The notes: a model not told the origin generated them from the sequence alone. Shown: positions 55,449-64,000, numbered from the stretch's first letter. The stretch: DNA of 64,000 nucleotides from Rubrivivax sp. (GCA_016789955.1 JAEUPB010000039.1:1-64000); one strand, 5' to 3'. A program made the numbers and translations.

Positions 55449-56150
55449 ATGTCTTCGAACTCATCCTCCAGCGGCGGCCGCGGCAACGGCCGCGACGACG
55501 GCGCAGGCCACGATGCCGGTGACGACCACGGTGTCGACGATCCCGCCACGCACGACGTCGGCGACGACCACGGCGTGGACGATCCGGCGACCCACGACAT
55601 CGGCGACGACAAGGGCGCCGACGACCCCGCCACGCACGACGTGGGCGACGACAAGGGCATGGACGATCCCGCCACGCACGATGTCGGCGACGACCACGGC
55701 GGCGCACGCCAGCTCGGCCTCTTCGTCAACCAGGCCACGCAGCAGCTCGTCTTCAGCGCCGACTCGACGGAGCTCGAGCACTGGCGCGGTGACGACCGGC
55801 TGACGGCGCTGGACCTGTCGGTGTCGGTGCCGGGCTCGGCCAGCGCCGACAGCTCACCGGTGTGGCGCTTCCACGACCCGGTGTCCGACGTCTACTTCTG
55901 GACCGCCGACGACAGCGTGCGCGATTCGCTCGTGCGCAGCCACCCGGAGCTGGAGTACTCGGGCGAGGCCTTCCATGCCTGGCGCGACGACGGCGGCGGC
56001 ACGCACCAGGCGATCGGCGTCGTGTGGGACCACGACCATGGCGGCGACTACGGCCGCTTCGTCTATGCACCGGTCGACGACGCCGTGCGCATCGCCGGCC
56101 AGAGCAGCAGCGACGGCATGGAGTACCTCGGCATCGCGTTCTGGATCTGA
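55449..56150 (+). CDS. Asp/His-rich tandem-repeat protein with DUF5648-like C-terminal domain
   Basis: 233 residues. The first 29 are Ser/Gly/Asn/Asp-rich with no signal peptide. Residues 30-85 are four 14-residue repeats of DDPATHDVGDDHGV type, very acidic with regular His, suited to binding divalent metal. The C-terminal part (about 88-233) contains VWRFHDPVSDVYFWTADDS and ELEYSGEAFHAW, the pattern of the DUF5648 module found in surface and secreted proteins. It faces a type I-like export operon across a 56-base gap containing a terminator. Export as its cargo is inference; a Gly-Gly pair at residues 9-10 is the only leader-like feature. Confidence 0.83.
   Translation: MSSNSSSSGGRGNGRDDGAGHDAGDDHGVDDPATHDVGDDHGVDDPATHDIGDDKGADDPATHDVGDDKGMDDPATHDVGDDHGGARQLGLFVNQATQQLVFSADSTELEHWRGDDRLTALDLSVSVPGSASADSSPVWRFHDPVSDVYFWTADDSVRDSLVRSHPELEYSGEAFHAWRDDGGGTHQAIGVVWDHDHGGDYGRFVYAPVDDAVRIAGQSSSDGMEYLGIAFWI
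55536..55703 (+). repeat. 42-bp tandem repeat (4 units) in the Asp-rich protein gene
   Basis: Four units of 42 bp begin with gacgatcccgccacgcacga or close variants and encode the 14-residue acidic repeats. Changes between units are few and include codon-altering ones (Val/Ile, His/Lys, Val/Ala/Met), so the units have begun to diverge. A partial unit lies on each side. Confidence 0.93.
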
Positions 56151-56173
56151 CGAGCCCGACGCCCCGCCCGCAC

Positions 56174-56197
56174 GAGGGGCCGCACATGCGGCCCCTC
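56174..56197 (+). terminator. Rho-independent terminator after the Asp-rich repeat protein gene
   Basis: GAGGGGCCGC and GCGGCCCCTC form a perfect 10-bp stem around ACAT, followed by TTGCCTT. It lies 23 bases after the repeat-protein stop and just before the stop of the convergent ABC gene, so it could also help end that transcript from the other side. Confidence 0.8.
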
Positions 56198-56206
56198 TTG
56201 CCTTCA

Positions 56207-58354
56207 TCAAGGATGCGCGATGACGACCAAGGCGTCGGAGCGCTGCATCGCGCAGCGCAGGCAGCGCGCCAGCGTCTGCGGATCGAGCGCCGCGAAGCTC
56301 TCGTCCATCACCGTCAGCGGCGCGCGCTGCAGCAGCGCGCGCGCCAGGAAGATGCGGCTGCGCTCGCCGTGCGAGAGCTGCCAGCCGGTCTCGCCGACGC
56401 GCTGCTGCAGCCCCGCGGGCATGCGGTCGATCAGTTCGCCCAGGCCGAGTTCGCGGCACAGCCCCTCGGCTTCCGCGAGGTCGGCCAGCGAGGGCGGCCA
56501 GTCGCGCCCCATCAGCAGGTTGAAGGCGAGCGTGGCCGACAGGATGTGGTTCTCGTGGAACTGCGGCGCCGAGGTGGCCAGCCGGTGCCAGTCGTCGCCC
56601 AACGTGTGACGGTCCCAGCCGGCGAGCAGCAGCAGCCCGGCCTGCGGCGTGCGCAGGCCTGTCAGCAAGGCGGCCAGCGTCGACTTGCCGGCGCCCGACG
56701 GGCCTTCGAGCAGGATGCGGTCGCCGTGGTGGATGCGCACGTCGGCCTGCGCAAGCACGGCGTCGCCGGCGGCGGCATGGCGGAACTGCAGGCCGCTGGC
56801 GTCGAGCAGCGGTGCGCCGGCCGCCGCGTCGGCGCGCGGCGGGGCGGGCACGAAGATGCGCGGCGGCGCGCGGCCGGCATCACCGCCGGCTTCGAACAGG
56901 TCGCGCACCTGCTGCCACGCGACCCCCGCGCGCGCCAAGCCCGCCAGGCCCGCGGACATGCCGCCGAACGCGCGCTGCGCGAGCAATATGCCGCCGACGC
57001 TGATGGCGAGCGGCGCCACGCCCGCCGCACCCTCGCCCAGCAAGGCCGGCGCGAGGGCCGCCACCGCGGCGATGGTCCAGCCCGCGGGCACGCCGGCCTG
57101 CACCGGCGTCGCGGCGCGGTCCATCGCTTCCGAAGCGGCGAGGTAGCCGTGCAGCGCCTGGTCCTCGCGCGCGTCGCGCAGCGCCGGCCGCTCCTGCGCC
57201 AGCCGCGTGCGGTGGCCGACCATGCGCTCGACGAGATCGTGCGTCAGGTCCAGCCGCGTCATCACCCAGCCGCGCAGCCGCGCACCGTAGCGCCCCGCGA
57301 GCAACGCGGTGAGCACCAGGCACGCGGCCAGCAGCACGAGATGCCCCACCGGCACCGCGCCTTGCGCCAGCACCCACGCGGCGAACGCCAGCTCCAGCAA
57401 CGACACCACAGCCGCGAGGCCGCCGCTGAGGGCCAGCGACTCCAGCGCCTGCGACTCCAGCACGCGGCCGAGCAGCTGGCCCACGCCCTGCTCGCGCACG
57501 CGGTCGATCGGCAACCGCATCGCGCCGGCCATCAACCGCGACTTCAGCAGCCGCCCCGCCTCGCGCGCGAAGCCGGCCTGCAGCGCCTGCCCCGCGAGTC
57601 GCAACGGCACCAGCGACAGCAGCGCCAGCGCCCACGCGGCGAGCCAGCCGGCGTCGAGCCGGCCGCCGAGCGCGGCCTGTCCGATCAGGCCCCAACCGGC
57701 GATCTCGAGCGCGTAGAGCAGCGCATACGTGCCGAGCACCGCCCCGAGCCGCGCCGGCAGGCCGGCCGAGACCAGCTGGCGCACGAACGGCGTGGTGGCG
57801 GGCTGGCGCAGCATCCAGCACGGCCCGGTGCGTTCGGTGGCCAGCCGCTCGCGGCGCAGCGCGGTGCGCACGGCCGGACGCCTCGCGGCCGGCACGTCGG
57901 CCAGCGCGAGCAAAGCGTCGAGCTCACCTTGCACGGCGCGATCGTGGCGCGCGGTCAGCGCGTCTTCCGCGGCTGCCAGCTGGCAGGCGCGCGGCTGCAG
58001 GTCGGGGCCGAGCAGTTTCAGCCCGCGGCCGCGGCGGCCGAGCAGCACGAGAAACACCGGCGCCGCACCGCCCTCGATCGGCAGCACCGCGGGAGCAGCG
58101 CCGCGCAGCAGCGCCGGCGCTTCCGGCACCGAGGCATCGACCGAAGCGACCTCCACGCCCAGCTGTGCGCCGGCCCACTCGATCCAGCGGCGGCGCTCGG
58201 CCTCGTCGGTGGCCGCCTCGCCACGGCCCGCCGGTGGCGCGCCCAGCGGCTGCGCGGCGGCATGGCCCAGCCCGCTGCGCACCGCCAGCAGCTCCAGCGC
58301 CTCGCCGAGGCGCTCCACCGGCCACGCCAGGGCGGCAATCGACGGATGGTTCAT
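56207..58354 (-). CDS. ABC exporter (TMD-NBD half) with degenerate C39-like N-terminal domain
   Basis: 715 residues. The first 190 have a shape like a C39-peptidase-like domain (AGAQLGVEVASVDASVPEAP, VFLVLLGRRGRGLKLLGPDL), but the positions of catalytic Cys, His and Asp are not conserved. A six-helix export domain follows (about 195-470) and then a nucleotide-binding domain with Walker A GPSGAGKST, an unusual signature LSHGERSRIFLA, Walker B LTVMDESFAALD and the His switch in VVIAHP, which ends the protein. It overlaps the peptidase-ABC gene by ATGA and is probably its heterodimer partner. Confidence 0.9.
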   Translation of the reverse strand: MNHPSIAALAWPVERLGEALELLAVRSGLGHAAAQPLGAPPAGRGEAATDEAERRRWIEWAGAQLGVEVASVDASVPEAPALLRGAAPAVLPIEGGAAPVFLVLLGRRGRGLKLLGPDLQPRACQLAAAEDALTARHDRAVQGELDALLALADVPAARRPAVRTALRRERLATERTGPCWMLRQPATTPFVRQLVSAGLPARLGAVLGTYALLYALEIAGWGLIGQAALGGRLDAGWLAAWALALLSLVPLRLAGQALQAGFAREAGRLLKSRLMAGAMRLPIDRVREQGVGQLLGRVLESQALESLALSGGLAAVVSLLELAFAAWVLAQGAVPVGHLVLLAACLVLTALLAGRYGARLRGWVMTRLDLTHDLVERMVGHRTRLAQERPALRDAREDQALHGYLAASEAMDRAATPVQAGVPAGWTIAAVAALAPALLGEGAAGVAPLAISVGGILLAQRAFGGMSAGLAGLARAGVAWQQVRDLFEAGGDAGRAPPRIFVPAPPRADAAAGAPLLDASGLQFRHAAAGDAVLAQADVRIHHGDRILLEGPSGAGKSTLAALLTGLRTPQAGLLLLAGWDRHTLGDDWHRLATSAPQFHENHILSATLAFNLLMGRDWPPSLADLAEAEGLCRELGLGELIDRMPAGLQQRVGETGWQLSHGERSRIFLARALLQRAPLTVMDESFAALDPQTLARCLRCAMQRSDALVVIAHP

Positions 58355-61155
58355 CGCGACCCTCCCACGGCCTGCGCCGGCGCTGCGGCCACGTCTGCAG
58401 CGGGAGCTGCATCGACCACGCGCCCGTCCTGTACCGCCAGCCGCCGCCACTGCGGCCCGCTCCACACCTCCTTGCGCAGCGCGCGCTCGGCGGCCAGCAG
58501 CGCGCGGTAGCGCGACGGCTGCAGCGCCAGCGTGCGCGGCGCGCCGTCCTCGACGATGCGGCCGTCGTGCACGACGATCACGCGGTCGAAGGCCAGGGTC
58601 TCGCCCACGTCGTGCGTCACGCACAGCAGCGTGTGCGCGCGCCACCAGCGGCGCGCATCGGTCAGCAGCGCGTGGCGCTGCGCGCGGTCGAGGCCGCGGA
58701 ACGGTTCGTCGAGCAGCACGAGTCGGGTGTCGGTGGCCAGCAGCGCGCGAGCCAGGCGCACGCGCTGGCCCTCGCCGCCGGACAGCCGCCCACCGCCTTC
58801 GCCCAGCAAGGTCTGCAAGCCCTGCGGCAACCGCGCCAGCACGCCGCGCAGCCGTGCCGTCTCGATCACGTCGGCCAGCCGCGTGCGGTCTTCCGGCCGC
58901 GCGGCCTCGGTGAGGTTGTCGAGCAGGCTGCGGTTCCACAGCTGCACCGCGGGGTCGACCCACGCGGTCATCGCGCGCAGCGCCTCGACCTCGGCGGCGC
59001 CGGCCGGCCGGCCATCGAGCATCAGCTCGCCGGCCGCAAGCCGGTGCCAGCCGAGCAGCACGCCCAGCAGCGAGGACTTGCCTGCGCCCGAGGTGCCCAC
59101 CACGGCCACGTGCTCGCCGGGGCGCAGCGCGAGCGTCACGTCGTGCAGCACCGGGTGGCCGGCGGCGACCACGTCGCCGCCGCGGATCTCCAGCGCCACG
59201 CCGCGCTGCCGGGCCACCGCGGCCGGCAGCGGATGGGGCACGCGGGCCGCACCCTCGGTGGCCGCCACCGGGGTCGCCGCGTCCTCCGGCGCCGTCAGCG
59301 GTTCCAGCAGGCGCATCAGCACGTTGCGCTGCGCCGGATAGGCCTGCGCGACGCCCGATAGCCGCGCGCCCAGCGCCGGCAGCTTCAGCGCGAAGTACGC
59401 CAGCAGCAGGTCGGTGCCGGCGAAGGCGCCGGCGTGCAGCACATGGCTGGCCACGAGGCCGATCGCCAGGCCGGTGCCGACGAAGCCCTGCAGCCCGCGC
59501 GACAGCAGCGCGATGCGCTCGCCGCTGCCCACCGCCTCGGTCCAGGCGACGAGCAGGCTCTCGTGCTGCGCCGCCACGTTGGCCTCGGCGCGGTGGGCGC
59601 GCACGGGCACCAATCCGAGCAGCGCGTCGAGCGTGTAGCCGTTCAGCGCCGCATGGTGGTTGCGCGCGCGCAGGTCGCGCTCGCGCAGCATCGGCTGCAC
59701 CAGCCACGGCAGCGTGACGGCCGCGGCGGTAAGGGCGAGCGCCCAGGCCGCGCTGTGCGGCGCCAGCCACAGCACGACGGCCAGCGTGCAGGCCAGCTCG
59801 AACAGCGTCTGCACGCCCTGGAACCCGAGCGCGGGCACCTGCCGCGTGAGGTGCAGCGCGTGGCTGCGGTCGGCCATGTCGGAGACCGGGCGGCTCTGGA
59901 AGTAGCGGTCGGCCAGGCGCGGCAGCTTGCGCAGCAGCGCCATGCGCAGCCGCGCGTCGAGGTGGCGGCCATGGCGCTGGATCTCGCGCAGCACCGGCAG
60001 GTCGATGGCGGCCAGCAGCAGCATGAACACGAGCAGCGACACGAGTGCCGTCAGCGTCTGCCCGGGGCCGTGCAGCAGCGCCGGCAGCTCGAACAGGCCG
60101 CGCAGCAGCAGCGTCTCGACCAGCACCGCGCCGGAGGCCACGGCGATCGCAGCGGCCAAGGCCAGCGGGGCCAGCAGGCCGTCCTTGCGCAGCGAGTGCC
60201 AGACCTTGGCCAGCACGCGCACCGGCGGCTCGTTCAGCGCGGCCGCGAGGTCGGGCGAGAGGGGTGGCAGCGTCGGATCGGCGGCCGGGGCTGCGGTGGC
60301 GGCATCGCCGGCAGCCGGCGCGGCCCGCAGGCCCGACACGCGCAGCAGCACCGCGCCGCGCAGGCGCAGCTGCGGCCCGAGGTCGTCGGCCCCGGCGCCC
60401 TCGTCGTGCGCCACGGGCAGCACGCTCCACTGGTTCTCGGGAATCACCTCGGTGATCTGCTCGACCGGCCGCTCGGCGCAGCGCCCGCACAGCGCCCCGA
60501 CGAGCCGCAGCGCCGCGTCGCCGCGTGCGATGCCGCCGGCCGCGACGATGGCCTGCACGAGCCGCAGCGCGGCGTCGAGCGTCGCGATGCCGCGCCAGCC
60601 TGCGTCCTGCAGCGCCTGCGCGACGATCGCCTCGGCGGCCTGCGGCCCGGCGCCCATCGCGCACAGGGCCGCGCGCCACGGCGCCCGCGCCTCGGCCTCG
60701 CCGGCCCACAGCCGCCAGTCCGCGGCCGGCACCTCGGTCTCGTGGCGGAACAGGTCGGCGCGCAGCCGCTGCACCGGCACCCAGCGCCGGCCGAGTGCCG
60801 GGTCCATCACCTGCACCCAGGCGCCGACACGGCGCCAGGCGACGACGAAGTGCGTCGCCACGTCGGCATGGCGCACCACCAGCAGTGCCGGCAGCGGCAG
60901 CCCCTCGCCATGCGCCGGCAGCACGTGGTCGACGGGCAGCATCTGCTGCTGCGCGGCCAGGCCCAGCTGTTGCGCGACGACTTCCAGCGTGTCGATCGAC
61001 GTGCCGTCGACGTCGGTCTGGCAGGCCTCGCGCAGCCGGCCGTAGCCGACCGGCACGTGGTGGCCTTCGAGCAGGCACTTCAGCGCCGCGGGGCCGCAGT
61101 CCATCGACGAGGTCTGCACGACCTCGGGCGCCCACCAGCGGCGTGCGCGGGTCAT
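58351..61155 (-). CDS. C39 peptidase-containing ABC exporter with a large insert
   Basis: 934 residues. The N-terminal C39 peptidase is intact: Gln14 and Cys20 in VVQTSSMDCGPAALKCLL, His102 in THFVVAW and Asp118 in QVMDPALG. It should cut a leader, typically after Gly-Gly, during export. An insert of about 230 residues (about 130-355, with IPENQWSVLPVAHDEG and QLRLRGAVLLRVSG) separates it from the six-helix export domain. The ATPase has Walker A GTSGAGKSS, signature LSGGEGQRVRLA and Walker B RLVLLDEPFRGLD. Starts and stops overlap neighbours by ATGA on both sides. Confidence 0.92.
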   Translation of the reverse strand: MTRARRWWAPEVVQTSSMDCGPAALKCLLEGHHVPVGYGRLREACQTDVDGTSIDTLEVVAQQLGLAAQQQMLPVDHVLPAHGEGLPLPALLVVRHADVATHFVVAWRRVGAWVQVMDPALGRRWVPVQRLRADLFRHETEVPAADWRLWAGEAEARAPWRAALCAMGAGPQAAEAIVAQALQDAGWRGIATLDAALRLVQAIVAAGGIARGDAALRLVGALCGRCAERPVEQITEVIPENQWSVLPVAHDEGAGADDLGPQLRLRGAVLLRVSGLRAAPAAGDAATAAPAADPTLPPLSPDLAAALNEPPVRVLAKVWHSLRKDGLLAPLALAAAIAVASGAVLVETLLLRGLFELPALLHGPGQTLTALVSLLVFMLLLAAIDLPVLREIQRHGRHLDARLRMALLRKLPRLADRYFQSRPVSDMADRSHALHLTRQVPALGFQGVQTLFELACTLAVVLWLAPHSAAWALALTAAAVTLPWLVQPMLRERDLRARNHHAALNGYTLDALLGLVPVRAHRAEANVAAQHESLLVAWTEAVGSGERIALLSRGLQGFVGTGLAIGLVASHVLHAGAFAGTDLLLAYFALKLPALGARLSGVAQAYPAQRNVLMRLLEPLTAPEDAATPVAATEGAARVPHPLPAAVARQRGVALEIRGGDVVAAGHPVLHDVTLALRPGEHVAVVGTSGAGKSSLLGVLLGWHRLAAGELMLDGRPAGAAEVEALRAMTAWVDPAVQLWNRSLLDNLTEAARPEDRTRLADVIETARLRGVLARLPQGLQTLLGEGGGRLSGGEGQRVRLARALLATDTRLVLLDEPFRGLDRAQRHALLTDARRWWRAHTLLCVTHDVGETLAFDRVIVVHDGRIVEDGAPRTLALQPSRYRALLAAERALRKEVWSGPQWRRLAVQDGRVVDAAPAADVAAAPAQAVGGSR

Positions 61156-62372
61156 CGGCGCACCGAGGCGCCGGCCACCGGGCCGGTGGCCGCAGCCGGC
61201 AACGGTGGCGGTGCCGACGATGGACCATCCAGCGCGCGGCCGGCGGCGCGCAGCGCCAGCGCCACAGGTGCCAGCTGCTCCACGTCGACCTCCACCACAC
61301 CGGGCTGGCCGTGCTGCAGCGGCAGCGCCGGCCCGGCGGCCACCAGCGGCTGCAGCTCCACGCGCACGAGCTGCCCGCGCCACTCGCCGGCCACGCGCAG
61401 CACGCGCGCCGGCACGCTGCCGTACTGCGCCCACGGCCAGCCTTCGAGTCGCAACCGCGCGATCTGCCCGGGTTGCAGCCGGCCGAGCGCGCGCGCCGGG
61501 TCGAACTCGGCCACGACGAGCAGCTCGCCGTCGGGCACCACGGTGGCCAGGGTCTGGCCTTCGGCCACGTAGCTGCCCGGGCGCAGCGGCTGCACCTCGG
61601 CGAGCACGCCCGAGACCGGCGCACGCACCTGGTGGCGTTCGAGCGCCTGTTCCAGCCGCGCATGCGTGGCCGCGGCGGTGGCGAGGTCGCCCTCGAGCGC
61701 GACGATCTGGCGGCGCAGCGCCTCGCCCTGCACGCGGCCCTGCTCGGCGCGTGCATGCACGTCCAGCGCCTGGCGCCGGGCCTCGGCGATGGTGGCGTCG
61801 CGCGCGGCAGCGAGGCGGCGCGCCTCGGCTTCGGCGCGCAGCGCCTCGATCTCGGCCACGCTGCCGGCGCTGGCCTCGCTGCGCAGGCGGCGCGCGTGAT
61901 CGGCCGCGAAGTCGGCGGCGGCCACGGCCTCGCGGGCGCGCGCCACGGCCACCTGCGTGCCGGCCGTGGCGGTGGCCTGCTCGGCGGCCACGGCGGCCTG
62001 CTGTGCAGCCCACTCGTCGCGCGCCGCGGCCAGCCGCGGCGCCAGGGCCCGCGTGCGCGCCTGCTCCTCGCCGAGCTGCAACCGTGCGGCCCCGGCGTCC
62101 AGTTCCACCAGCACGTCGCCGGCGCGCACCGGGCGGCCGATCGCCAGGTGGCTCACCGTCACCGCCCCGGCTTGCGCCGGCGCCAGCGGATGCGGTGCCT
62201 GCACCACCTCCAGCCGCGCGTGCCGCGACACCTCGACCACGGTGACGCGGCCGAGCACGAACCACGCGAGCCAGGCGCCGAGACCCAGCGCGGCCAGCCC
62301 CCACAGCCACAGGGCGGGGCGGCCGGCGTCGAGCGCGAGCGCGCGGGCGGTGCGGCTGAACGGCGCGGCCAT
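61152..62372 (-). CDS. HlyD-family periplasmic adaptor (membrane fusion protein)
   Basis: 406 residues. One N-terminal transmembrane helix (about 20-45) is followed by a lipoyl/barrel-sandwich half-motif (SHLAIGRPVRAGDVLVELDAG), a long Ala/Arg/Glu coiled-coil hairpin (about 105-240) and the second half-motif HQVRAPVSGVLAEVQPLRPGS. It would link the two ABC proteins in the inner membrane to the outer-membrane channel encoded just upstream. It overlaps the downstream ABC gene by ATGA. Confidence 0.93.
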   Translation of the reverse strand: MAAPFSRTARALALDAGRPALWLWGLAALGLGAWLAWFVLGRVTVVEVSRHARLEVVQAPHPLAPAQAGAVTVSHLAIGRPVRAGDVLVELDAGAARLQLGEEQARTRALAPRLAAARDEWAAQQAAVAAEQATATAGTQVAVARAREAVAAADFAADHARRLRSEASAGSVAEIEALRAEAEARRLAAARDATIAEARRQALDVHARAEQGRVQGEALRRQIVALEGDLATAAATHARLEQALERHQVRAPVSGVLAEVQPLRPGSYVAEGQTLATVVPDGELLVVAEFDPARALGRLQPGQIARLRLEGWPWAQYGSVPARVLRVAGEWRGQLVRVELQPLVAAGPALPLQHGQPGVVEVDVEQLAPVALALRAAGRALDGPSSAPPPLPAAATGPVAGASVRR

Positions 62373-63934
62373 CAGCGGGTCTCCATCGTGAGGGGGCGGG
62401 CAGCGGCCGGGCTGGACGCGACGAGATCGGCAAGGGCGGCGGCACCGGCGGTGGCAGTGGCGTCTCCCCAGCCGCCGCCGAGTGCACGCACGAGCGCCAC
62501 CGTGGCGGCGTGGCGCGCACCCTGCACCTGCGCGGCAGCCAGTGCATCGCGCAGCGCGCGCCGCTCGGCATCGAAGACCTCCAGCGTGCCGACCAGGCCG
62601 CGCTCCAGCCGCGAGCGCGTCAGCGCCAGCACGCGGGTGGATTCGTCGAGCGCGGTGCGCCGCGCCGCGGCTTCGGCGGCGAGGTGGCGCAGCGCCGAAA
62701 GCTGTTCCTCCACCTCGCGCAGCGCGGTGAGCATCTGGCCGCGCCAGGCGGCAACCGCCGCGTCGTGGGCGGCGCGCGCGGCATCGGTCTCGGCGTCGCG
62801 GCGGCCACCGTCGAACAGCGGCAGCGACAGCAATGCGCCCAGGCCCCAGCTGCGCGCCGACGAGCGCAGCAGTTCGCCGAGGTCGGCCGAGGCCACGCCG
62901 CCCGACGCGGTGAGCGTGATGCCGGGCAACGCGGCGGCGCCGGCCACGCCCACGCGCTGGCGCGCGGCCTGCATCGCACGCTCGGCGGCTGCGACATCGG
63001 GGCGGCGCGACAGCACCGCGCTGGGGATGCCGGGCGGCACGACCGGGGGATCGGGCAGCGCGGCCGGTGCACGTGTGGCATCGGCCGCAGGCGCTGCCAG
63101 CGGGTCGGGCGCGAGGGTCGAGGCGACGTCGACGTGGTGCGCGCCCAGCAGGTGCGCCAGCGCGATGTGCTGCGCGGCGCGTTCGCGGTCCAGCGCCAGC
63201 GCCTGTGCATCCAGCGCCACGGCTTCCGCACGCGCGGCGCCGCTGTCCGCCGGCGATGCGAGGCCGGCGCGCTCACGGCGTTCGATCAGCCGCGCGGTCT
63301 CGTGCTGCGCGGCGGCGCTGCGGCGCAACGTGGCGCGCTGGGCGTCGAGGCTGCGCAAGGCCTGCCAGGTGGCGGCCACGTCGGCCTGCAGCTGCAGCCG
63401 CGCGGCGCGCCACAGGGCTTCGCGCTGTTCGGCGTCGAGCTGCGCGGCCCGGGCGGCCATCGACAGGCGCCCGCCGACATCCATCTCCAGTTCGGCTGCA
63501 AGCCCGGCTCTCAGCAGCGTGCCGTCAGCCCCCGCGGCGTTGATCAGCGGCCCGCCCTGGCGCGACACGCCGGCGTTCAGGCCCAGCTGCGGCCGTTGCG
63601 CGGCACCGGCCGCGCGGGCCAGCGCACGCGACTGTTCGAGCCGTGTCAGCGCCTGCTGCAGCTGCGGGCTGGCGGCCATCGCGCGCTGCACCGCGGCGTC
63701 GAGCGCGGGATCGGCGTAGAGGCGCCACCACGCGCCATCGGCCGGCGTCGCGGCCGCAACCGGCGCGGCGGCGGCCGATGGGGCCGGGTGGGTGAAGCGT
63801 GCCGGCGCAGCAGCCCCCTCGATCGGTGGCAGGTTCGGCGTCGCACAGCCGTAGAACACGAGCAGCAGCGCCACTGCGCACGCGGCGGACGCTCGCGCGC
63901 GTCGCGATCGGCATGGACGTGAGAGCGGCTTCAT
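62372..63934 (-). CDS. Outer-membrane efflux lipoprotein of the TolC/NodT family
   Basis: 520 residues. The signal peptide ends in a lipobox (VFYGCAT, Cys about residue 30), so it is lipid-anchored like NodT/OprM rather than TolC. Two outer-membrane efflux repeats are visible: WWRLYADPALDAAVQRAM with SPQLQQALTRLEQSRA, and later LSRRPDVAAAERAMQAARQRVGVAGAAALPGI with LSLPLFDGGRRDAE. It is the first gene of the export operon, with the HlyD start touching its stop. Upstream sequence to the window end (63935-64000) shows no gene, so an operon start or further gene may lie beyond. Confidence 0.93.
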   Translation of the reverse strand: MKPLSRPCRSRRARASAACAVALLLVFYGCATPNLPPIEGAAAPARFTHPAPSAAAAPVAAATPADGAWWRLYADPALDAAVQRAMAASPQLQQALTRLEQSRALARAAGAAQRPQLGLNAGVSRQGGPLINAAGADGTLLRAGLAAELEMDVGGRLSMAARAAQLDAEQREALWRAARLQLQADVAATWQALRSLDAQRATLRRSAAAQHETARLIERRERAGLASPADSGAARAEAVALDAQALALDRERAAQHIALAHLLGAHHVDVASTLAPDPLAAPAADATRAPAALPDPPVVPPGIPSAVLSRRPDVAAAERAMQAARQRVGVAGAAALPGITLTASGGVASADLGELLRSSARSWGLGALLSLPLFDGGRRDAETDAARAAHDAAVAAWRGQMLTALREVEEQLSALRHLAAEAAARRTALDESTRVLALTRSRLERGLVGTLEVFDAERRALRDALAAAQVQGARHAATVALVRALGGGWGDATATAGAAALADLVASSPAAARPLTMETR

Positions 63935-64000
63935 CGGTGTGCCGGGATTCGCGAGGGACGGGCGGGTCGGGGTGTTCGGCAGGCGGCGCCCGCCGCAAGC

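Noticed and set aside
55536-55703. Possible CRISPR array from the 42-bp repeats
   Set aside because: There are no unique spacers and all units are coding and in frame.

Overview
The window is very GC-rich, coding-dense chromosomal DNA, most likely from a betaproteobacterium of the Burkholderiales (Rubrivivax/Leptothrix/Methylibium-like branch). The grounds are PEP-CTERM exported proteins, a beta-type phoH-ybeY pair, a PCu(A)C copper chaperone, LytS/LytTR regulators and NhaR/Rrf2 regulators of proteobacterial type. The genus is inference. I see no rRNA, tRNA, CRISPR array, insertion sequence or prophage gene. Many neighbouring genes overlap by 1-4 bases (ATGA/GTGA), so operons can be read with fair confidence.

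Layout. 0-7 kb: a PEP-CTERM protein cut by the window edge with a copper chaperone, then ruvA behind a NarL-type kinase/regulator pair, then phoH-ybeY and upp. 7-16.3 kb: a LytS/LytTR pair, an acyltransferase, a lone ATP synthase c-subunit gene, an XRE regulator, an ArsR-SRPBCC-membrane protein operon, and two uracil-catabolism genes (URC4/DUF1688 and URC1/GTP cyclohydrolase II-like). 16.3-25.6 kb: a crotonase, a divergent PLP enzyme/MarR pair, an HDOD protein, a TauD-type dioxygenase with riboflavin synthase facing a P450 with an AlkC-like gene, then a cysteine-less Rrf2 regulator facing an NhaR-like regulator. 25.6-36.9 kb: a BTAD/AfsR-like ATPase regulator, an ECF sigma/anti-sigma/secreted protein operon with a visible self-type promoter, a kinase/membrane protein/LytTR operon, and an operon of an HtrA-like protease, a LuxR protein with a degenerate receiver and an HtrA homologue that has lost its catalytic His and Ser. 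37-56 kb: an isoquinoline-oxidoreductase-type molybdoenzyme, a beta-lactamase-fold protein without its nucleophile, Rep helicase, two PEP-CTERM genes (one frameshifted), a PhoD phosphatase, a lipoprotein metallopeptidase, transporters and small enzymes. 55.4-64 kb: an aspartate-rich tandem-repeat protein faces a four-gene export operon: outer-membrane lipoprotein, HlyD adaptor, C39-peptidase ABC protein and a second ABC protein with a degenerate peptidase-like domain.

The best candidate for an under-described system is this export operon together with its convergent repeat protein. Secondary candidates are the HtrA/pseudo-HtrA/LuxR operon, the URC1-URC4 pair with upp nearby, the lone c-subunit gene, and the two exported proteins that share a short aromatic YRYRYY module.
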